From: Aurantimonas marianensis
GTDB lineage: Bacteria; Pseudomonadota; Alphaproteobacteria; Rhizobiales; Rhizobiaceae
DNA length: 43,298 nucleotides
Direction: 5' to 3'
Assembly (NCBI RefSeq): GCF_024195285.1
Contig: NZ_JALHBS010000109.1
Coordinates: forward strand, 1 to 43,298
A program made the translations under genes and the position numbers. The notes under the pieces are model-generated. The model saw nothing but the letters and a program-made list of their open reading frames with translations. It had not been told where the DNA came from and made no database searches. Shown here one piece after another: positions 37,652 to 43,298 of the stretch (position 1 is the stretch's first letter; the number at the start of each line of letters is the position of its first letter).

Positions 37652-38488
37652 ATGCGTAAGCCGAATGTTAGAGTGTCCTTCTTGCGCCCGAACGGGCGCG
37701 CGGCGCTCTCAGCGGCGAACAGGGAGCCGTCCACACTGACCACCAATGCCGACATCGTCGACCTTCGCGACTTCTACGCCTCGCCGCTCGGTCTTGCCGC
37801 CGCGCGCGCCGTATCGCTGGCCTTGACGCCGCTGTGGCGGCCGATCTCGGACGAACGGCTGGTCGGGCTCGGCTATGCCGTTCCCTATATCGACCGTTTC
37901 GCCGCCGACGCCGAGCGGGCATTCGCCTTCATGCCGGCCGCGCAAGGGGCGCAGAACTGGCCGATGGGCGCCGCGTCGCTGTCGGCGCTGGTCGGGGTCG
38001 AGGAGCTGCCGCTCGGCGACGCCTCGGTCGACCGGGTCCTCATCGTCCACGCGCTGGAATTCGCCGAAAGCCCCGAAGCCCTCCTCGCCGAAGTCTGGCG
38101 GGTGCTGGCGCCGGGCGGGCGCATCGTCATAGTCGCGCCGCACCGGCGCGGCATCTGGGCGCGCTTCGAGCACACGCCGTTCGGGTCGGGCCGTCCGTGG
38201 TCGCGCGGCCAGCTCACGCGGCTCCTGCGCGGCGCGATGTTCACGCCGTCCGCCTTTGCCGAGGCCCTGTTGTTTCCGCCGTTCCGCCGCCGCTCGCTGC
38301 TCGGCTTCGCCGCGCCGCTCGAACGCCTCGGCCGCGACCTCTGGCCGCTCTTCGCCGGCGTCGTCGTCATCGAGGCGACCAAACAGCTCTACCGGGGCGT
38401 TCCGGTCACCTCCACGGCCCGCGAACGCCGCCGTGTGGCCAAGCCAGTGCTGGTGCCGGCCGGTGCCGGGGCTCGGATGCAGGCGTAG
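37652..38488 (+). CDS. Class I SAM-dependent methyltransferase
   Basis: A methyltransferase-11 type protein of up to 278 residues that typically faces gloB in Hyphomicrobiales. Conserved parts are IVDLRDFYASPLGLAAARAV, LGYAVPYIDRFAAD, LPLGDASVDRVLIVHALEFA and VWRVLAPGGRIVIVAPHRRG. SAM motif I is weak. Conservation only begins near residue 30 (TTNADIVDL), with no ATG there: candidates are ATG 37652, GTG 37673, TTG 37682, or an unusual CTG at 37736, which alone has a good AGGGAG site 9 bases upstream. The substrate is unknown. Confidence 0.8.
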   Translation: MRKPNVRVSFLRPNGRAALSAANREPSTLTTNADIVDLRDFYASPLGLAAARAVSLALTPLWRPISDERLVGLGYAVPYIDRFAADAERAFAFMPAAQGAQNWPMGAASLSALVGVEELPLGDASVDRVLIVHALEFAESPEALLAEVWRVLAPGGRIVIVAPHRRGIWARFEHTPFGSGRPWSRGQLTRLLRGAMFTPSAFAEALLFPPFRRRSLLGFAAPLERLGRDLWPLFAGVVVIEATKQLYRGVPVTSTARERRRVAKPVLVPAGAGARMQA

Positions 38489-38610
38489 CGTCAGCCGCGA
38501 CGTCGTGCGGAACAGCCAAGAAGAGGGCGCTCGAACCCAACCTGCGGCGGTAGGGACGAATTCGATGGCGCTGAACGGGCCCTCGCCACACCGCGATCGC
38601 GTTTCCCCTC

Positions 38611-39432
38611 TCACCCCGGCGGCTGTACCAGCCATTCATGCGCCGGCTCGTTGTGGAACTTCCACGTCCGCTTCGGCCCAGCCATGACGTTGAGATAGTA
38701 AAGATCGTAGCCGTGCGTCGCCGCGCAAGGGTGATAGCCCTTCGGCACCAGCGTGACGTCGCCGTCCTCCACCACCATCGCCTCGTCGAGTTCGCGCGTG
38801 CCGTCGTCTCGCGCATCCGTATAGACGCGCTGGAAGGCAAAGCCCTGCGGCGGATCGAGCCGGTGATAGTAAGTTTCTTCGAGATAGGACTCGGCCGGCA
38901 GATTGTCGGTGTCGTGCTTGTGCGGCGGATAGGACGAGGTGTGCCCGCCCGGCGTGGTCAGCTCGACCACCAGCAGCGAATCCGCGCCCGGGTCGGTCTC
39001 GGGCAGGATGTTGGTGACGTGGCGGACATTGGTGCCTTGCCCGCGGGTTTCCTGGCCGAGCGAATCCGGCGCGATCAGCCGCGGTGGATGGGTGTCCGGC
39101 CGTCCCGGCGCCGAGCAGACGGCGAGTTCCACCGCGGTCTCGGCCGTCACCTGCCAGCGATCGCCGGCCGGGATATAGACCGACCAGGGCTTGCCCTCGA
39201 ACGGGCTCATCCGCTCGCCGATCAGGCCGAAATCCTCGCCATCGCTCGCGACGGAGGCACGGCCCGAGACGAGGACCAAACAGACCTCGCGGTCGCCGGT
39301 ACGCTCGGCGACGCTGGCGCCAGGCGAAAGCCGATACAGCTCGAAACCGACATAGGTCCAGCCGGCACTTTCGGGCGTGACGTGGATGACGCGGTCGTGG
39401 TCGCGTTTCGGTCTGACGCGCAGGTGGGACAT
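38611..39432 (-). CDS. iolB: 5-deoxy-glucuronate isomerase
   Basis: Isomerises 5-deoxy-glucuronate in myo-inositol breakdown. The 273-residue two-cupin protein includes TPESAGWTYVGFELYRL, LVVELTTPGGHTSSYPPHKH, HDTDNLPAESYLEETYYHRL, GFAFQRVYTDARDDGTRELD and GYHPCAATHGYDLYYLNVMA, all typical of IolB. ATG 39432 matches the family start. It lies 5 bases after the stop of the interrupted small membrane gene, so they share a transcript. Divergent from iolG. Other iol genes (iolC, iolD, iolE) are not in the window. Confidence 0.94.
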   Translation of the reverse strand: MSHLRVRPKRDHDRVIHVTPESAGWTYVGFELYRLSPGASVAERTGDREVCLVLVSGRASVASDGEDFGLIGERMSPFEGKPWSVYIPAGDRWQVTAETAVELAVCSAPGRPDTHPPRLIAPDSLGQETRGQGTNVRHVTNILPETDPGADSLLVVELTTPGGHTSSYPPHKHDTDNLPAESYLEETYYHRLDPPQGFAFQRVYTDARDDGTRELDEAMVVEDGDVTLVPKGYHPCAATHGYDLYYLNVMAGPKRTWKFHNEPAHEWLVQPPG

Positions 39433-39437
39433 CGGGG

Positions 39438-39707
39438 TCAGTTCCTTTCGCTGGACTCGGTGTCTTTCGCGGGCGCCCTCTCCCCAGGCGTCCCCATCTC
39501 GGCGCCGGCGGATTTGCTCGCCACCGCGGGATCGTAGGCAAGGAAGAACGACTAGATCGCCCAGCCGGCCGCCGCGCTGGTCATGATGCCCCAGAACGGC
39601 TCCTCGTTTGCCCATTCAAGCGCGGTCCAGGCGAGAAGCACGCCGGTGAGGCAAACGCGTATCCACAATGGCCGGTAGAAGGGATGGTCGGCCTCGCGTC
39701 TGCGCAT
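39438..39707 (-). pseudogene. Small membrane protein gene interrupted by in-frame TAG
   Basis: ATG 39707, preceded by AAGGAG at ideal spacing, opens MRRREADHPFYRPLWIRVCL, then a membrane span and the segment WANEEPFWGIMTSAAAGWAI, and hits TAG at 39554-39552 after 51 residues. Past it the same frame continues SFFLAYDPAVASKSAGAEMG to a TGA at 39438-39440, 5 bases before iolB. The whole reads as an 88-residue single- or two-span protein resembling small DUF3329-type rhizobial proteins, in which the matching spot holds an aromatic or polar residue. A point mutation (or sequencing error) is the simplest reading; programmed read-through is possible but unproven. Confidence 0.7.
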
Positions 39708-39789
39708 TTCGTCGCTCCTTCGTCGCGGTCATCGATCCGGGTCCCGTCGCCGCTGCGAGACCGAATTTCCGGACCTTCTTCAACGCGGA

Positions 39790-39818
39790 TTGTCTATTGC
39801 AATATCAGCAACTAGTCC
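39790..39818 (+). promoter_or_regulatory. Possible iolG promoter with palindromic operator
   Basis: TTGTCT (39790-39795) and TAGTCC (39813-39818) are 17 bases apart, pointing at iolG. TATTGCAATA (39795-39804), a perfect 10-base palindrome, lies across the -35/spacer border, where a repressor would block transcription. The published Sinorhizobium IolR site (GGAA-N6-TTCC, from memory) is not seen. Confidence 0.4.
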
Positions 39819-39852
39819 TGCCAGACGATAGCGAATTTGTGGAGAGAGACGC

Positions 39853-40845
39853 ATGCTGAGCTTCGGCCTTCTGGGATGCGGCCGCATCGGCCAGATCCAC
39901 GGGCGCAATGTCCTCGCGCATCCGCAGGCGCGACTCGTGGCGGTGGCCGACGCGATGCCGCAGTCGGCCGAGAGCTTTGCGGCCGCGACCGGCTGCGAGG
40001 CCCGCCCGGCGGACGCGATCCTGACGGCCGGCGACATCGACGCCGTCATCATCGGCACACCGACCGACACCCATGCCGAATTGATCGAGGCGGCGGCCGC
40101 CGCCGGCAAGGCGGTGTTCTGCGAAAAGCCGGTCGACATCGACTCGCAGCGGATTCGCGAGGCGCTGGCGCGGATCGGCGATGCACCACTGATGATCGGC
40201 TTCAATCGCCGCTTCGACCCGCATTTCGGCTCGTTGAAGGCGCGGATCGACAATGGCGATATCGGCAATGTCGAGCTCGTCACGATCCTGTCGCGCGACC
40301 CCGGCCCACCGCCGGTCTCCTACATAAGGTCGTCGGGTGGCCTGTTCCGGGACATGATGATCCACGATTTCGATATGGCCCGGTTCCTGCTCGGCGAGGA
40401 AATCGCCGACGTCCACGCCGTCGGCTCCTGCCTCGTCGACAGCGCCGTCGGCGAGGCCGGCGACGTCGACACCGCCGCTGTGCTGCTCAAGACGGCGACG
40501 GGAAAGATCGCGCAGATCTCCAACTCGCGGCGCGCCACCTACGGATACGATCAGCGCATCGAGGTGCATGGCTCGAAGGGCCTGTTGAAGGCTGAGAACG
40601 TGCCTCAGACGACGGTCGTCCTTGCCAATCAGGCGGGGGTCACGGCCGATCCCGTCCAGAACTTCTTCCTGGAACGCTATGGCGAGGCCTATCGCCGCGA
40701 ACTGGCCTATTTCATCGACGCCGTCACTGGCGGGAGAAAGCTTTCGCCCTCTGGCATGGACGGTTTGAAGGCCGGACTGCTGGCGGATGCCGCAACGAAG
40801 AGCCACACAACCGGCCGTTCCGTTAGCCTCGACGAGTTTGCCTGA
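39853..40845 (+). CDS. iolG: Inositol 2-dehydrogenase
   Basis: NAD-dependent oxidation of myo-inositol to 2-keto-myo-inositol, the entry step. The 330-residue GFO/IDH/MocA-family protein has the Rossmann start FGLLGCGRIGQIHGRNVLAH, the EKP motif in FCEKPVDIDSQRI, FNRRFDPHF and the catalytic region GGLFRDMMIHDFDMARFLLG. GGAGAGAG lies before ATG 39853. Divergent from iolB and its small upstream gene. The closest family name beyond IolG is possible (scyllo-inositol dehydrogenase), but the iolB neighbour favours IolG. Confidence 0.92.
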   Translation: MLSFGLLGCGRIGQIHGRNVLAHPQARLVAVADAMPQSAESFAAATGCEARPADAILTAGDIDAVIIGTPTDTHAELIEAAAAAGKAVFCEKPVDIDSQRIREALARIGDAPLMIGFNRRFDPHFGSLKARIDNGDIGNVELVTILSRDPGPPPVSYIRSSGGLFRDMMIHDFDMARFLLGEEIADVHAVGSCLVDSAVGEAGDVDTAAVLLKTATGKIAQISNSRRATYGYDQRIEVHGSKGLLKAENVPQTTVVLANQAGVTADPVQNFFLERYGEAYRRELAYFIDAVTGGRKLSPSGMDGLKAGLLADAATKSHTTGRSVSLDEFA

Positions 40846-41254
40846 TCCGATATCGCGAAGGCTGGCGCATGCCCGTCCCGGGCCGGCTTGCCCCCGGCGC
40901 GTGCGTCACGCTCGAAGATCGGGCCGGAGATGGGATAACGGCGGGCCTTGACGCAAGACCGGTCGACAAGCATGCGAGTGGTCTCGTCGTCGCATCCAGA
41001 GTGCTTCGGCGCCGATGCGAATTGGCGCCGCTCTTTAGACGACGATTGTCAATCGCGGGGTAGATGATACGTTCGATCGGTAATCAACGCATATTATCGG
41101 CCGGCAAGTTGAACCAAAGATACAAGGCGCGCGTATCGATCCTCCGGTTCAAGCGCCGTCGAAGCCTTATGCCGGTACGAGATCATCGAACCGGGCACCG
41201 CAAGATCGCAACGCGCCAGGTGCCGATCCGATTGAGCCAACGGGGACACGTCAA
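40846..41254. other. 409-base intergenic region between iolG and fixL
   Basis: No convincing gene is present; two short plus-strand frames lack ribosome binding sites and family signatures. It holds a terminator-like hairpin at 41007-41030 (CGGCGCC / GGCGCCG, 10-base loop) followed by CTCTTT, and a perfect inverted repeat CGATTG-T-CAATCG at 41043-41055. I looked for an FNR/FixK box and saw none. A TTGAAC near 41109 could be part of a fixL promoter, but the -10 is weak. Confidence 0.5.
41007..41036 (+). terminator. Terminator-like hairpin after iolG
   Basis: A 7-bp GC stem (CGGCGCC with GGCGCCG) with a 10-base loop and a short CTCTTT tail, 160 bases past the iolG stop. The tail is poor, so termination is only probable. 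Confidence 0.4.
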
Positions 41255-42787
41255 ATGGTGCGGCTGAACGCGCTCCCTATGGCTCCCGCCGCGAAAGACC
41301 GGTTGTTGCGGACGGCCCGTTCCATCCGCACCGACGGCGTTCCGGCCTACGCTCTGGCTCTGCTCGTCGCCGTCACCGCCGTTTTCGCCCAGATCGCGCT
41401 CGGAAACCTTGTCGAGGCGACAGTCCTATTGGCGCTGGTCGTTGTCGCGGTCCTCCTCGCCTCGATCGCGGCCGGGATCGGGCCGGGCCTGGCAGCCCTC
41501 GCCTTGTCCCTTGCCGGGCTATTCTTCTTCGGCGGAGCGCCGGCGAATGACGCCGGCGACGCCTCCCCCGTCGCGATCTTCGGTGTGCTCGGCGTCATCG
41601 TCGCGGCGTTGGGCGCAGCGCTGCGGCACGCCTTGGGGAAAATCGCGGCGACCCAGCAAGCGCTCGATGCGCGTGAGATGCACCTTCGCTCGATCCTCGA
41701 CACGGTTCTCGACGCGACCGTCGTCATCGACAAGGAGGGCACGATCGTCTCGTTCAATGCCGCCGCGACACGCCAGTTCGGCTATAGCGAGGACGAGATC
41801 GTCGGCGAGAATGTCCGGGTCCTCATGCCCGAACCCTACCGCGGCGCCCATGACGGTTATCTGCAACGCTACCTGGAGACCGGGGAAAAGCGCATTATCG
41901 GCGTCGACCGCGTCGTGGTCGGACAGCGGAAGGATGGTTCCACCTTTCCCATGAAGCTGGCAGTCGGTGAGATGAGGATGGGCGGCGCGATCTTTTTCAC
42001 CGGATTCATCCGCGATCTCACGGAGCGCGAGGAATCAGCGGCGCGGCTGCAGGAAATCCAGGGCGAGCTGGCAAGGCTTGGACGCCTCAGCGATCTCGGC
42101 GAAATGGCATCGACCCTCGCCCACGAACTCAACCAGCCGCTTTCGGCGATTTCCAACTATGCCCAGGGCTGCACCCGGCTGCTGCGCGACATGGACGACG
42201 CGCTGGCCGCGCGCATGCGCGAGGCCATGGAAGAGATGGTCCGACAATCGCTGCGAGCTGGTCAGATCATCCGGCATCTCAGGGAATTCGTCACCCGGGG
42301 GGAAACCGAGAAGACCCCCGAGAACATCCGCGCACTGGTCGAGGAAGCTGGCGCGCTCGCCCTGGTGGGTTCCCGGCAGCTGGGTATCCGATCGATTTTT
42401 GAATTCGTGCCGGGACCCGATACGGTCGTCGTGGACAAGGTTCAGGTGCAACAGGTGCTGGTCAACCTGATGCGCAATGCGATGGAAGCCATGCGCGACA
42501 GCGAGTCGCGGAAACTTCTGGTGCGTACGACATCGAACGGGCGCGGCGACGTCGTGGTGGAGGTCGCGGATACGGGGGCGGGAATTTCCGACGAGATCGC
42601 GGCGCGACTCTTTCAACCCTTCGTGACGTCGAAGTCCAACGGTATGGGCGTTGGCCTCGCCATCTCCAAGCGTATCGTGGAAGCCCATGGCGGCAGCATA
42701 TCGGCGAGCGGCAACGACAGGGGTGGCGCCACTTTCCGTTTCACCCTGCCGTCGATGAAGGACGAGGCCTCGAATGGAGATCGGTGA
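41255..42787 (+). CDS. fixL: Oxygen-sensing histidine kinase FixL
   Basis: A 510-residue membrane sensor that phosphorylates FixJ when heme is oxygen-free. Four membrane spans occupy about residues 28-130. The heme PAS domain holds the proximal His199 in [14 protein letters not shown]; Arg206- and Arg220-type residues (Bradyrhizobium numbering) are kept in [19 protein letters not shown]. The kinase core shows the phospho-acceptor His290 in [18 protein letters not shown] box in [12 protein letters not shown], and [18 protein letters not shown]. The overall sequence, including EKRIIG where Bradyrhizobium has His214, matches Sinorhizobium FixL as I remember it. Overlaps fixJ by 14 bases. Confidence 0.93.
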   Translation: MVRLNALPMAPAAKDRLLRTARSIRTDGVPAYALALLVAVTAVFAQIALGNLVEATVLLALVVVAVLLASIAAGIGPGLAALALSLAGLFFFGGAPANDAGDASPVAIFGVLGVIVAALGAALRHALGKIAATQQALDAREMHLRSILDTVLDATVVIDKEGTIVSFNAAATRQFGYSEDEIVGENVRVLMPEPYRGAHDGYLQRYLETGEKRIIGVDRVVVGQRKDGSTFPMKLAVGEMRMGGAIFFTGFIRDLTEREESAARLQEIQGELARLGRLSDLGEMASTLAHELNQPLSAISNYAQGCTRLLRDMDDALAARMREAMEEMVRQSLRAGQIIRHLREFVTRGETEKTPENIRALVEEAGALALVGSRQLGIRSIFEFVPGPDTVVVDKVQVQQVLVNLMRNAMEAMRDSESRKLLVRTTSNGRGDVVVEVADTGAGISDEIAARLFQPFVTSKSNGMGVGLAISKRIVEAHGGSISASGNDRGGATFRFTLPSMKDEASNGDR

Positions 42788-43298
42788 TTACACGGTTCAC
42801 ATCGTCGATGACGAAGAGGCGGTCCGAAAATCGCTCGCCTTCCTGCTGACCATGGCCGGCTTCACGGTGCGGGTGCATAGCTCGGCGACGAACTTCCTCA
42901 CTGCGGCACCCGGCGTCGGCAAAGGCTGTCTGGTCACCGATCTGCGGATGCCGGACATGAGCGGCGTCGAACTGCTGCATCGTCTCAGGGAGAACCAGAC
43001 CCTGATGCCGACGATCGTCATCACCGGCCATGGCGACGTGCCGATGGCGGTTGAAGCCATGAAGGCAGGCGCACGGGATTTCATCGAAAAGCCGTTCGAG
43101 GACGAGGTGCTTTTCGGCGCGATCCATCGCGCCGCCGCCGAACTGGAGCAACAGCGGGACGGGGCCGACGTCCAGGCGATTCAGGCCAGGGCGAATACGT
43201 TGACCGAACGCGAACGCCAGGTGCTTGGCGGCATCGCCAGGGGGCGTCCCAACAAGACCATCGCCTTCGATCTCGACATCAGCCCCCGCACCGTCGAG
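42774..43298 (+). CDS. fixJ: Response regulator FixJ (3' end cut by window edge)
   Basis: 175 codons are present. The receiver domain begins [20 protein letters not shown], with acidic pocket residues DDE, phosphoacceptor Asp56 in [16 protein letters not shown], and [20 protein letters not shown] and EKPFEDEV (Lys) downstream. The LuxR-type DNA-binding domain starts [14 protein letters not shown] and is cut in [10 protein letters not shown]. It closely tracks Sinorhizobium FixJ. Phosphorylated FixJ usually activates fixK and nifA; neither is in the window. ATG 42774 lies inside fixL, so the pair is translationally coupled. Confidence 0.93.
   Translation, partial: MEIGDYTVHIVDDEEAVRKSLAFLLTMAGFTVRVHSSATNFLTAAPGVGKGCLVTDLRMPDMSGVELLHRLRENQTLMPTIVITGHGDVPMAVEAMKAGARDFIEKPFEDEVLFGAIHRAAAELEQQRDGADVQAIQARANTLTERERQVLGGIARGRPNKTIAFDLDISPRTVE

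Noticed and set aside
37605-37655. Sequence with GGACTCAAAA and a T-arm-like TTTGAATC, reminiscent of a tRNA-Leu fragment
   Set aside because: The anticodon stem does not pair properly, and no acceptor or D arm is found; taken as chance similarity.
40846-41254. FixK/FNR anaerobox upstream of fixL
   Set aside because: Looked for TTGAT-N4-ATCAA; only the unrelated CGATTG-T-CAATCG repeat was found.
41064-41267. 67-codon frame before fixL
   Set aside because: Highly basic, no Shine-Dalgarno, overlaps the fixL start, and no family resemblance.
41841-41920. Apparent loss of the heme-binding histidine in FixL (Arg in EKRIIG)
   Set aside because: That position corresponds to Bradyrhizobium His214, not the proximal ligand His200; the true ligand, in GAHDGYL, is present, and Sinorhizobium FixL has the same Arg as I recall.

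Overview
This window is GC-rich, densely packed chromosomal DNA from an alphaproteobacterium, most likely a member of the Hyphomicrobiales (Rhizobiales). The evidence is the gene order lysC-ptsP-prfA, argJ-GNAT-mutT, PPIase/secA and aroK-aroB, together with aerobic cobaltochelatase genes (cobS, cobT), inositol catabolism genes and a FixL very like that of Sinorhizobium. I could not run searches, so genus is not assigned. Nearly all strong ORFs belong to recognisable housekeeping families, and many neighbours overlap by 4 to 20 bases.

Layout. 1-4198 (minus): lysC, ptsP and the 5' part of prfA. 4407-8020 (minus): an accessory-looking four-gene operon in which every gene overlaps the next (GT2 glycosyltransferase, acyl-CoA dehydrogenase homologue, PIG-L deacetylase, NodS-like methyltransferase). 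8214-9528 (plus): ubiG and an unknown 115-residue gene. 9548-11971 (minus): comF, grxC, a nitrilase-superfamily amidase and a DUF1178 gene. 12127-13026 (plus): an NDUFAF5/BioC-like methyltransferase. 13101-17213 (minus): Flp pilin and partner, mutT, GNAT, argJ and a parvulin PPIase. 17501-20230 (plus): secA. 20297-23869 (minus): an L,D-transpeptidase lipoprotein, accA, xerD and a small membrane protein. 24043-27307 (plus): aroK, aroB and a CNNM/CBS protein. 27343-28410: divergent bolA and a J-domain gene. 28578-33123 (plus): cobS, an inserted hicAB toxin-antitoxin pair, cobT and a phytase-like esterase. 33148-34234 (minus): rpmB and a VUT/YhhQ queuosine-precursor transporter. 34462-36213 (plus): a DUF3108 protein and an EamA exporter. 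36225-37447 (minus): gloB and a DUF985 cupin. 37652-38488 (plus): a methyltransferase. 38611-40845: divergent iolB and iolG. 41255-43298 (plus): fixL and a truncated fixJ.

The most notable points are these. (1) The overlapping GT2/acyl-CoA dehydrogenase/PIG-L/NodS-like operon has the chemistry of a Nod-factor-like pathway without nod genes. (2) hicAB sits between cobS and cobT and is preceded by a decayed second copy of the first ~90 bases of cobT, a scar of how it arrived. (3) A compact preQ1-I-like pseudoknot lies directly on the start codon of the VUT transporter. (4) A small membrane-protein gene upstream of iolB is split by an in-frame TAG, with the frame continuing sensibly to a stop just before iolB.

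No rRNA, tRNA, CRISPR array, insertion sequence or integrase gene was seen.
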